Positions 25,401-31,990 of a stretch of 31,990 bases of DNA are shown in pieces. How positions within the stretch are numbered: position 1 is the first letter of the stretch; every line of letters begins with the position of its first letter. The DNA is from Litorivicinus sp965656605 (lineage in GTDB: Bacteria > Pseudomonadota > Gammaproteobacteria > Pseudomonadales > Litorivicinaceae), in contig CBFHLC010000022.1 in NCBI GenBank assembly GCA_965656605.1, forward strand, positions 1-31,990. The letters are read 5' to 3'. The position numbers and the translations under genes were made by a program. The notes under the pieces are model-generated. The model saw only the letters and a program-made list of their open reading frames with translations. It searched no databases and had not been told where the DNA came from.

Positions 25401-26043
25401 CGGTCAGACCACCATTGGCAATACAGCATCGATCCAAGCCACCGGCAATCTGGAATTAGATGCTGCGGAAAACATCACCAACCTGGGCGCAGAAATAGCA
25501 GCCGGCGGGGATGCAAACCTACAAGCCGGCAACGAGATTCGGTTCGATACGATTGAAGATCGAACGAACACCTTTGAGGTGGGCCCGCGGGGTTCGGGAA
25601 TTAGAACGTCCAGTCAACGTACGACACAGATTGGCTCTGGCCTGAATGTGGGCGGCGATCTGTCTGCGAGCACAGACACTGGCGATATCACGTTTGCAAA
25701 CACTCAAGTTGAGGTGGCCGGTAACGCTGACATCGACAGCGCCGGTGATATCAACATCATCGATCGAGAAGACTCCTTCGAGACTCAGTTCAGCCAAACC
25801 ACCTCAGGTGTAGGTGTCGGGGGCGGCGGTTTCATGGGCACCGTCAAACAAACCATCGAGACCACGCAAATTCGAAGCCAAGGCAGCGAGTTTAACGTTG
25901 GGGGCGACACTAACCTGGACGCAGAGGGCGACCTTCTGATTCGAGGTAGTGAGCTAAACCTAGCCGGCGACGCTCAGATCTCTGCTAACTCGGTCGCTGT
26001 ACTGGACGGGCGTAACGTGGATGCGCGCAATGAGCGCACTTAA
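22471..26043 (+). CDS. CdiA/FHA-type hemagglutinin exoprotein, 5'-truncated first part (ends at in-frame TAA)
   Basis: This open frame encodes 1190 residues of a filamentous-hemagglutinin-like exoprotein. Beta-helix repeats (FHA-1-like, about residues 10-550) are followed by a Tyr/Pro-containing region with LGSDYLLENLG and QLDAPIVWMVE, conserved before the FHA-2 domain of CdiA proteins. The first FHA-2-type repeats come next. It has no signal peptide and no TPS secretion domain, which must begin such proteins, and a TAA stands in frame just upstream of the TTG at 22471 (ATG at 22495). A TAA at 26041 ends it, but the same frame resumes without shift. Probably part of a decayed gene. Confidence 0.8.
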   Translation: MFGLVPSQMNTPPASTHSEALFVSAAGGLFANDVTVDSASSNQSASLYVFGEIAANAGDVVLDADGVVSLQGRISASNDVAVETTADGNMANPSAADLQFFNGALTAGNDLTLNARSGSIATIGGQLYSFDNLAFNSLSYIDSASSVAAEFNNSRYAKNDLSLNIAQSANLTGTTWKASDLSISGTSLAITTGAGVVMNAADTFDIAAQSLENSGTLASDDASDFALSSSVTNHTTGIIQSNQSSVLSTPTLTNYGSWITSQTDTATGGATWRVTTLNNQRGATIASADTWSLNDMTNSGNGSLTNQGTIASDVAFNATLASASNQGSLTLSLQNSSATSTWAVDSLTNTSDGTLFAGGNWIANSTSSRGSSLSQSGIMQGYSDLYLGFDGLSIASDKNISGALDGASTFSLDITNAQTLQALIFSGADLVASFDGGLEVSDSASISALNDADIIASGSGSDILNYGFLYAGNDLAINAADRFGNFTQVSLSNGRTLGTSSVNGRTYREQNQTLLSSAEVRAGNDLDITAGNLLVNSSELRASADLSLTAPTISNQPQRTSNDGFSVDRPLTMTVAKKLNYSRSQSSNRYYDFPDDKEDIKITQRWNEFNYYTDGAPAKDPMILAGSYQLNGATITNYGGLIEATGSAGSNINATTSFTNDSLALIREDWKWVQERKIHWIAAGPAKYSDSTTGAYPSAGVPAPLDAGSAVVTAANALNVTGEELLVVGSFTTDSSSNSTGSVNALNPNGFSLNVSLPSNPNGFFVTNRDPSALYLVEMNPKLQAGVSTLGSDYLLENLGVDNDSTLKRLGSASYEAYLVEQQLIEQTGSALLDGFDDMADVMSRFFDNAVNASTDLGLEIGTAPTAEQLAQLDAPIVWMVETVVEGITVLAPQVYLPASTQRQIAAVLSGNDLNIDVATLDNLGGEIAADESLSITAEGDINNISGTIRGGDVSVTSTQGSINNETFNQFAGNELVGQTTIGNTASIQATGNLELDAAENITNLGAEIAAGGDANLQAGNEIRFDTIEDRTNTFEVGPRGSGIRTSSQRTTQIGSGLNVGGDLSASTDTGDITFANTQVEVAGNADIDSAGDINIIDREDSFETQFSQTTSGVGVGGGGFMGTVKQTIETTQIRSQGSEFNVGGDTNLDAEGDLLIRGSELNLAGDAQISANSVAVLDGRNVDARNERT

Positions 26044-29000
26044 ACCACCACCATCGGTGGTGCCAACGCTGAGGTAGGCGATGCAGCGGACGGGTCCTCA
26101 TCCGAGGGCGTGACCCTGATGCAGACCACTACCGAAATCAATCAGTCGCTGTCACAGCGCTCGGTGGGTTCGGCCATCAATGTGGGCGGCGACGTTGATA
26201 TCGATGCAACGCAGGACGTGGTGTTGCGCGGATCTGAGGTAAATGCACAGGGCAATATTGACGTTGAAGCAGAAAATATTCGCCTGCTTGCCGCGCAGAA
26301 CATTGAGCGGGAATTCACGTCCGTTGAAACGGTAAACATTGGCGTCTATGCCAGCGCAGAAGCCTCCGGCGAGGCCAGTGCTGATGCAGGAGTGGGCACA
26401 TCAACCTCGTTCGATACCGACGCCGGGGCTGAAGTGGACACCTTTGCCGCCTCAGCTAGCGCTTCCGCCGAAGCGGCAGCCAGTGCGAATGCCGATGCTG
26501 GAGCACGCGCCAGCGGCAGTGCATCGAGTACGGTTGATTTCGCTCGTGTCCAGAAAAATACAGAAGAGCGTTTGGACATTACCAATACGGCCTCTGCCTT
26601 TAATTCTGGCGGCAACATGCGCCTGAATGCCGCGGACACAATCGAGCTGGTCGGGTCCGAGCTGATTGCAGAGGGTGACGTAGATATTGCCGCGACCGAC
26701 ATCATTGCGCGAGCCGCCGAAGACATCTCTACCGTAACCACGACCAACGAGACAACTCGAGTCGGTATTTACGCGGATGCGGGCGGTAGTGCATCGGCTG
26801 ATGCAGGCGCCAGCGCCGAAGCTAGCGCATCTGCTGAAGCCCAAGCTGGAGTAGGCACTGCTGATTTAACCGGCGATGTCGCTACAGCCGAAGCCAAAGC
26901 AGGAGCCACCGCCAAGGCGGGTGTAGCTGCTGAGGCCGAGGGCAAAGCCAGCATCGGATTACAGGCTAAAAACGCTCGTGCTGAAAACTCAACAACGCAA
27001 ATTAGTGCGGTCACTTCTTTGATCCGCTCCAACTCAGGAAGCGTTTCACGTACCGCAGAAAATCGAATTGTTGACGAGGGCACTCAGATTGCCGCCGCGC
27101 AAGACTTCACACAAAGTGCGCGTCAAATCGACAGTTTCGCAGCTCGTAACGAGACCATCACGACCTCAAGCTATGACGAAGTCACGGCACGCACGGGTTT
27201 GTATGCTGAAGCCGAAGGGGAGGCGAGTGCTGATGCGGGAGCCACCGCAAATGCCAGCGTAACTGCTGAGGGAGATCCAAAAGCCAAAGGCGAAGTTGGG
27301 GCACAAGCGAAAGCTGAAGGCGGCGCTCGCGTGGGTGTTGAGACCATGATCGATACTCTGTCAGAGCGCACACGAAACCGTGTTACAGAGGCCGTTGTTT
27401 CTAACATCACGGTCGGCGGGAATGTTAGCTCTACCTCAACAGAGGCCAGCACATTTGAGGGGACTGAAATCTCAGCGGGTGGTGATTTAGACGTCAACGC
27501 TCAAGAGTTGAACATTACCGCTGCGCGAAACACCAACGATACGGAATCTTCCTCACTCTCAACCAGCACACGGGTTGCCGTTGCTGTTGGCGTTGGCGGG
27601 TCGGCAGAAGCTGGCGCCAAAGCGGACACCGACGGTAAATCTGAGGCCGGTGCCGATGCCGAGGGTGGAGTCAAGGTTCGGGCCGAGCTTGAGTTCAATC
27701 TTCAAACCGAAAATGAGACCAGCCGCGAAACTGAAGCCGTCACCGCGAGCTTCAGTGGAGGTAACGTAAACCTGAACTCAGATACCGACATCAACATTGA
27801 AGGGGCTGACATCGCCGCCGATGACAGCATCAACATTACCGCTGAGAATCTTAACTTTGAGGCTGCCCAAAACACCTCTGAGAGCAGCTCGAGTTCTACC
27901 GAGGTAGATGTCGAAGTGTTAGTTGAAGCGACCATCATTGGTTCTGTTGGAGCAGAGGCCGAGGGGGAAGTGGGTGTCGACGTAGCTAGCGCATCTGAGT
28001 CTGGCACTGAGGCGGTAGTCGGCTCATTGAGCAGCTCAAACTTAAATGTCACGACCACCGGCGATGCAAATTTCGAAGGAACCCAGGTTGAGGCAACTGA
28101 TAGTGCAAACCTAGACATAGGCGGAGCCCTTAACGTCACGGCCGCACAGAGCACTACTCGAACACAAGCAGACTCCACTTCTGTCGCAGTGGCCGCATCA
28201 GGCAACAGCGACGGAGAAGTAGAAGCCGAGGTCAATGTTGCTGTGGCGGGCGACAGCTCCAGCAGCAGCCAAGCCACCGTGGCAAGCTTTAACGTTGGCA
28301 ACCTAAATATCACCACCGGCGACGATGCCAACTTTGAAGGCACCGAAGTTAACGCAACGGGACTGGCCACCTTAGACGTGGGCGGTGATCTGAATGTGAC
28401 GGCCGCTAGGAACACAGCTCAGTCACAGTCCAACTCGGTCGAAGTCGACGTTTCTGTTGAAGTGGGCGACTCGTTCGAGGCCGGAGTAGGTGTGGGTGTT
28501 TCGGAATCCAGCGAGCAAAGCTCAGAGGCGCTAGCCGGATCATTCAACGTAGGCGGACTGGACATCACGACCGGCGGGGACGCGAATTTCGAAGGCACTA
28601 CCATTGAGTCTGAGGGCGATGCCAGCCTAGCCGTTGGCGGCGATTTGAACATCACAGCAGCTCGCAGCACAGAATCCTCACGATCGCTGGACGTTGGTGT
28701 GGAAGTCGGCGTCAGTGACAGTGGCGGAAACGTCGGTGTAGATGTTGGCGTTGGGCGAAGCGACTCCAACCAAGCGGCAGCTGGATCCTTAGCATCCGGC
28801 GGCAGCTTGAGCATCACCACTGGCGGCGATGCCACTTTCGAAGGAACCGACATTGCCGGCGACGACGGGGTTGATTTAATCGCAGGCGGTGATGTGGCGT
28901 TCAATGAAGCGCTCAGCACTTCGTCTTCCTTGGACGTTTCGGTTGGTGTTGGTGTTGGCGGCTCTAGTGAATCAAAAGAAAACAAAGAGACCGGTGAGAC

Positions 29001-29160
29001 AACCACGACCAACAAGCAGAATGCAGAGTTCAACGTTGGCTTGGACATCTCGGATTCACGGACCGGCGAGGGCAGCAACGTCTCCGGCGGCAGCGGCGGC
29101 ATCAACATCCAGTCTGGTGGCGACGTATCACTTCAAGGCACTGAGTTCGACAGCCCAGCT
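25690..29160 (+). repeat. Tandem FHA-2 repeat array, twelve protein repeats
   Basis: Equivalent positions in each repeat (the Gly or Asn of the GS/GT anchor) fall at 25699, 25945, 26230, 26653, 27079, 27460, 27802, 28078, 28339, 28594, 28843 and 29137. The spacings are 82, 95, 141, 142, 127, 114, 92, 87, 85, 83 and 98 codons. The longer units carry Ala-rich inserts at about 26347-26530, 26770-26990, 27196-27345 and 27586-27680. Confidence 0.85.
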
Positions 29161-29859
29161 GACATTGATGCCGAAGGCGAGATCACCGAAAGCGAGTTGA
29201 CCGACGAAGGCTTCGAGTTTGGTATTGAGGTGGGCGCATCGTTCGAGAACGAATCGAAAACCACTACCGCTACTGAAAAATCGGACAGTGAAGAGTCCGA
29301 GGCCCCAAGCTCGACACAAGCATCATCCGAGAGTGAGCTGGCCTCTACCTCTGAGACCGAATCATCCGACTCTCAGCAAGATCAAGACGACGCAGGTGAC
29401 ACGACGCGAGCAGCCTCATCTGATTCCGATGAAGAAGATTCAGACACTCAAGCCTCGGCAGATCAGAAAACCGAAAGCAAAGAGGACGGGGACAAGACCG
29501 CTGACGAGGAAAAAGAAAACGCTGGAGCACCGAAAATCGCTTTCTTAGACAAAAAAGAAAAACCAGCCGCTGATAAACCCGAAAGCGAAACCGCAGAACC
29601 TGAGCCGGCTCCCGAACCTAGGGCACCTGAAACTTTAGAGCTGCAAGGGTCTTCGGTTGCTGTTCCAGGTTTGGTTGACGTTTCCCCCGATCAGATACAG
29701 TTAACTGACAGCGACGGTAATGCCGTCCCCGATTGGGTCAGTGTTAATCTGGAAACCGGCGAGATAGAGGTCGACATGCCCGAGGGCTTTGAAGGCACGC
29801 TGAATATCAATCTCGCATTACCTGACGGTCAAACATTCGAGGTTGAAGTAAACAATTGA
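26110..29859 (+). CDS. CdiA/FHA-type hemagglutinin exoprotein, second part with FHA-2 repeats and Ig-like C-terminus
   Basis: This 1249-residue frame continues the preceding one in the same phase; a GTG at 26110 or ATG at 26119 could start it only poorly. It holds about ten FHA-2-type repeats of the form GGD...FEGT...GGDLNITAARNT, several with Ala/Asp/Glu-rich inserts. An acidic Ser/Glu/Asp linker (29248-29640) follows. The last 72 residues have PDWVSVNLETGEIEVDMPEG, resembling the dystroglycan/cadherin-like or Ig fold. No pretoxin VENN motif or toxin domain is seen. Without an N-terminus it cannot be secreted by the two-partner route alone. Confidence 0.8.
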   Translation: MTLMQTTTEINQSLSQRSVGSAINVGGDVDIDATQDVVLRGSEVNAQGNIDVEAENIRLLAAQNIEREFTSVETVNIGVYASAEASGEASADAGVGTSTSFDTDAGAEVDTFAASASASAEAAASANADAGARASGSASSTVDFARVQKNTEERLDITNTASAFNSGGNMRLNAADTIELVGSELIAEGDVDIAATDIIARAAEDISTVTTTNETTRVGIYADAGGSASADAGASAEASASAEAQAGVGTADLTGDVATAEAKAGATAKAGVAAEAEGKASIGLQAKNARAENSTTQISAVTSLIRSNSGSVSRTAENRIVDEGTQIAAAQDFTQSARQIDSFAARNETITTSSYDEVTARTGLYAEAEGEASADAGATANASVTAEGDPKAKGEVGAQAKAEGGARVGVETMIDTLSERTRNRVTEAVVSNITVGGNVSSTSTEASTFEGTEISAGGDLDVNAQELNITAARNTNDTESSSLSTSTRVAVAVGVGGSAEAGAKADTDGKSEAGADAEGGVKVRAELEFNLQTENETSRETEAVTASFSGGNVNLNSDTDINIEGADIAADDSINITAENLNFEAAQNTSESSSSSTEVDVEVLVEATIIGSVGAEAEGEVGVDVASASESGTEAVVGSLSSSNLNVTTTGDANFEGTQVEATDSANLDIGGALNVTAAQSTTRTQADSTSVAVAASGNSDGEVEAEVNVAVAGDSSSSSQATVASFNVGNLNITTGDDANFEGTEVNATGLATLDVGGDLNVTAARNTAQSQSNSVEVDVSVEVGDSFEAGVGVGVSESSEQSSEALAGSFNVGGLDITTGGDANFEGTTIESEGDASLAVGGDLNITAARSTESSRSLDVGVEVGVSDSGGNVGVDVGVGRSDSNQAAAGSLASGGSLSITTGGDATFEGTDIAGDDGVDLIAGGDVAFNEALSTSSSLDVSVGVGVGGSSESKENKETGETTTTNKQNAEFNVGLDISDSRTGEGSNVSGGSGGINIQSGGDVSLQGTEFDSPADIDAEGEITESELTDEGFEFGIEVGASFENESKTTTATEKSDSEESEAPSSTQASSESELASTSETESSDSQQDQDDAGDTTRAASSDSDEEDSDTQASADQKTESKEDGDKTADEEKENAGAPKIAFLDKKEKPAADKPESETAEPEPAPEPRAPETLELQGSSVAVPGLVDVSPDQIQLTDSDGNAVPDWVSVNLETGEIEVDMPEGFEGTLNINLALPDGQTFEVEVNN

Positions 29860-30548
29860 TAAAAGATCGAACAGCGTTTGCGCGGGCACTCAAAGACTTG
29901 CTGGTCAGCGCAGACGTATTCGACCAATCAACTAGCCAAGGAGATCAATTCCGAGAATCTCGGTTGCTCCTTGGGTGGCTGAAAGACAACTCAACCTTGG
30001 ATCAGCTGGTTAAGTTCGCGCAGGCTTGGGGTTTCCCCTCTGCCATGCTGGCTAGATGGAGGGCCGACTTCCTAATAGCGGATGGTGTGGGGCTAACACT
30101 CAACTCGGACGCCTCATCCATTCGGCTGTACACCCAGCATTGGGATAATCCGATCGACGATGTTGTTTATCGGGGCTACAAAAGCCTGCCAGATGGCACG
30201 AACCGAGTTGATGAATACAGGTTCAAAGGCGACTTGCGGCAAGCCGAGAACTTAGCTTTTGCCAAACGCTACACCAGCAGGCCGGAGGCGATTGATCGCC
30301 TGATCGACGTAGCCGGCGAGGCTGAACTAGTATTCTCAAGCATTACCAACAGTGGACGAACCAGCTGGCTTGTCACATGCAGGACAGCGGGCGTAACGGA
30401 ACGTGATGTCCTTGGCGCTGGGTCTGACGCTACCCTGCTACATTTGGCCGGAGGAATCGATGCTTCCAAGGGCACATTTGACACGATTTATATCCGCTCA
30501 AACAATGAGAATGCGGTAGATTTCTGCCTAGGGACATTGGCCGAGTAA
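29856..30548 (+). CDS. Hypothetical protein coupled to the exoprotein gene
   Basis: A 230-residue soluble protein whose TTG start overlaps the exoprotein stop (TTGA at 29856-29859). No signal peptide or membrane segment is visible. The N-terminal third is helical and charged (RALKDLLVSADVF, LGWLKDN, LVKFAQAWGF). The rest looks mixed alpha/beta. I recognise no family. Its place after a CdiA-like gene is where an immunity gene would be, but the exoprotein has no visible toxin. Alternatives are a chaperone, a modifier of the exoprotein, or a gene unrelated to it. Confidence 0.75.
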   Translation: MIKDRTAFARALKDLLVSADVFDQSTSQGDQFRESRLLLGWLKDNSTLDQLVKFAQAWGFPSAMLARWRADFLIADGVGLTLNSDASSIRLYTQHWDNPIDDVVYRGYKSLPDGTNRVDEYRFKGDLRQAENLAFAKRYTSRPEAIDRLIDVAGEAELVFSSITNSGRTSWLVTCRTAGVTERDVLGAGSDATLLHLAGGIDASKGTFDTIYIRSNNENAVDFCLGTLAE

Positions 30549-30575
30549 ACACCAAAATTAATCGGAGCCCCACCC

Positions 30576-31142
30576 ATGAAGCTAAAAACAAAACTACTGC
30601 TCTCAACCGGCACCGCGCTGCTGGCACTGGTAGCTGTCTACCTCGGATTTTTCAGTGACCGCTACCCCATGGGCATGATGCACCACGGGATGCACCACGG
30701 TCAGCATGACGAAGCCACCATGCCCGGGCTGAACGGCCGGGACACCACCACCCAAGAGGTCAATGACCTACGTACCCTGTTTCAAAAGCACCAAGACATT
30801 CGTCGTTCGGTTGAAGAGCTACCCAACGGCATTCGGACAGTCACGGAATCCGACGATCCCGACGTCAGAGTGGCGATTGTCACCCACGTCAGTCAGATGA
30901 TCGCGCGACTACAAACCCAGCGAAATCCGGAAGTCATCATCCAATCGCCCACCCTAGATAAACTGTTTGAGGTAGCCCAGCAGATCGAGACCCAAATCAT
31001 TCCGACCGAGACCGGCGTGCAGGTCATCCAAACCTCTTCGAACCCTGACGTGGTCGCCCTGCTGCAAACCCATGCAGCCGAGGTCAGTGATCTGTCATCG
31101 CGTGGCATGCGCGCGGTGCATGAGCGGATAAAGTCGCACTAA
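30576..31142 (+). CDS. Membrane-anchored His/Met-rich-headed protein of unknown function
   Basis: A 188-residue protein with a Lys-rich start and one hydrophobic helix (residues 8-26), which acts as a signal anchor or signal peptide. A short Met/His cluster follows (MGMMHHGMHHGQH, about 33-45), as seen in copper-binding periplasmic proteins. The remainder is alpha-helical with repeated short elements (SDDPDVRVAIVTH and SNPDVVALLQTH), suggesting internal duplication. GGAG lies 8-9 bases before the ATG. A role in metal binding is inferred only from the Met/His cluster. It is convergent with the flagellin gene. Confidence 0.8.
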   Translation: MKLKTKLLLSTGTALLALVAVYLGFFSDRYPMGMMHHGMHHGQHDEATMPGLNGRDTTTQEVNDLRTLFQKHQDIRRSVEELPNGIRTVTESDDPDVRVAIVTHVSQMIARLQTQRNPEVIIQSPTLDKLFEVAQQIETQIIPTETGVQVIQTSSNPDVVALLQTHAAEVSDLSSRGMRAVHERIKSH

Positions 31143-31148
31143 CCAAGC

Positions 31149-31175
31149 AAAAAAAAGCCGCGGGATCCGCGGCTT
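31149..31175 (-). terminator. Terminator between the hypothetical gene and flagellin
   Basis: A perfect 9-bp stem, AAGCCGCGG (31155-31163) and CCGCGGCTT (31167-31175), encloses a 3-base loop. On the minus strand it is followed by eight T residues (A-run at 31149-31156), so it is a strong terminator for flagellin. It may also stop transcripts of the plus-strand gene, but no T-run follows on that side. Confidence 0.88.
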
Positions 31176-31193
31176 AAAACGCTGCTCAATACA

Positions 31194-31990
31194 TTACTGA
31201 AGAAGTGATAGCACCGACTGAGTGCTCTGATTGGCCTGCGCCAAAATCGAAGTACCTGCCTGCTGCAGGATCTGGTTCTTGGCCAACTCGGCCGATTCAC
31301 GGGCAAAGTCGGTATCCAAAATTCGTCCGGCAGCGGCTGTGATGCCCTGCTCCATCGCCGCTAGGTTCTCAATCGCTGACTGGAACGTATTGGCTTTGGC
31401 ACCAAAGTCCGCTCGCACGCCGTTGACCACGGCGATAATGTCGTCGATCTCGTCGACCGAATTCACATCCGTGCCGCCGGTTCCGTCGGGCACGATAGAG
31501 AACGCCGCATCGTTCCCGTTAGAGCTGTCCTGAAAATTCAAATCCAAAAAGTTGAAGGCACCGGTGATGTCGTTACCGGCCGCCACCGCGATGTTCACGC
31601 TGATGGTCGTACCGCTGGCATCAATCGCAATATCAGCGCCGCCGTTACCACCCGCAATACCCAAGTTACCGGTACCGGATGTGAACAACCCGACCCCTGC
31701 GAATTCAGAATTTTCTAACACGCGCTGCAACTCGCCGTTGATGTCATCGACCTCGGCCAAGATGGCGGTCTTGTCGGTCGCCGATAACGTGCCGTCGCTG
31801 TATTGCAGGGTTAAATCTCGAGCACGAGTCAGCAGATCGACCATGGTGCCCATCGCCGCGTCCGCGGTTTCGACCAAACTGATGCCGTTGGCCGCATTAC
31901 GCTGTGCCACCTGTAATCCGGATGCCTGCGCGGTCAGACGGCTGGCAATGGCCATGCCGGCAGCATCGTCTGCAGCGCTGTTAATACGAG
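31194..31990 (-). CDS. fliC: Flagellin (N-terminus beyond right edge)
   Basis: This is the structural subunit of the flagellar filament, exported by the flagellar type III system. The window holds the last 264 or so residues. The frame stays open to the edge, where RINSAADDAAGMAIASRL is the conserved N-terminal D0/D1 segment, so an ATG at 31955 is not the start. The C-terminal D0/D1 segment (RILDTDFARESAELAKNQIL and the final SVLSLLQ) is complete. The variable central domain is very short, about 100 residues. It ends just before a terminator. Confidence 0.96.
   Translation of the reverse strand, partial: RINSAADDAAGMAIASRLTAQASGLQVAQRNAANGISLVETADAAMGTMVDLLTRARDLTLQYSDGTLSATDKTAILAEVDDINGELQRVLENSEFAGVGLFTSGTGNLGIAGGNGGADIAIDASGTTISVNIAVAAGNDITGAFNFLDLNFQDSSNGNDAAFSIVPDGTGGTDVNSVDEIDDIIAVVNGVRADFGAKANTFQSAIENLAAMEQGITAAAGRILDTDFARESAELAKNQILQQAGTSILAQANQSTQSVLSLLQ

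Noticed and set aside
26041..26043. Programmed stop-codon readthrough or selenocysteine
   Set aside because: The codon is TAA followed by A, an efficient stop, and not TGA; no recoding hairpin is evident. A point mutation is simpler.
27702..29108. Long minus-strand ORFs (237 and 229 residues) inside the exoprotein repeats
   Set aside because: They mirror the Ala/Ser/Asp-rich repeats of the plus strand, are low-complexity, lack ribosome-binding sites and match no family.
25690..29160. Possible CRISPR or DNA minisatellite array
   Set aside because: The periodicity is in protein units of 82-142 codons with diverged DNA; there are no short identical repeats with unique spacers.
29856..30548. 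CdiI immunity protein assignment
   Set aside because: The position fits, but no toxin domain precedes it, so naming it an immunity protein is not supported.
31194..31955. Complete flagellin starting at ATG 31955
   Set aside because: The frame continues to the window edge with the conserved RINSAADDAAG segment, so the true start is outside.

Overview
The window looks like chromosomal DNA of a free-living, flagellated, probably marine gammaproteobacterium. Supporting signs are a urea importer joined to a complete urease operon, UbiD (aerobic-type ubiquinone pathway), a ynjBCDF cluster closely resembling that of E. coli, a hemB-trxA-rho-ubiD neighbourhood like that of Pseudomonas, and flagellin. 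Genus cannot be fixed from the sequence alone.

Region 1 (1-6725, + strand) is one tightly packed operon: end of urtC, urtD, urtE, ureD, ureA, ureB, ureC, ureE, a 62-residue His-containing membrane protein, ureF and ureG. It imports urea and hydrolyses it with a nickel enzyme whose maturation proteins are all encoded here. All metal-binding and catalytic residues of UreC are present.

Region 2 (6727-12863, - strand) is a second operon, read from a divergent intergenic region at 12864-12955. It encodes a fused VTT-membrane/flavin disulfide oxidoreductase, then YnjB (binding protein), YnjC (double permease), YnjD (ATPase) and YnjF (CDP-alcohol phosphatidyltransferase). Its substrate is unknown.

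Region 3 (12956-20287, + strand) is housekeeping: hemB, trxA with a strong terminator, a TsuA/YeeE-type sulfur transporter, a PQQ-type sugar dehydrogenase, rho, ubiD, a DUF423 membrane protein, a cytochrome c'-like protein and tRNA-Ser(GCT).

Region 4 (20288 to about 30548) looks like a genomic island inserted at the tRNA-Ser gene. It has an intact P4-type tyrosine integrase, the 3' end of an IS3-family transposase, a doubtful small ORF, and a 7.4-kb CdiA/FHA-type exoprotein gene. That gene has lost its 5' end (no signal peptide or TPS domain) and is split by a single in-frame TAA at 26041. It ends in an acidic linker and an Ig/cadherin-like domain rather than a recognisable toxin. A 230-residue orphan protein is translationally coupled to its end.

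Region 5 (30576-31990) has a membrane-anchored protein of unknown function convergent with a flagellin gene that runs off the right edge, separated by a strong hairpin terminator.

The most unusual parts are the broken exoprotein with graded Ala-rich repeat inserts, its coupled orphan gene, and the VTT-flavoprotein joined to the ynj transporter operon.
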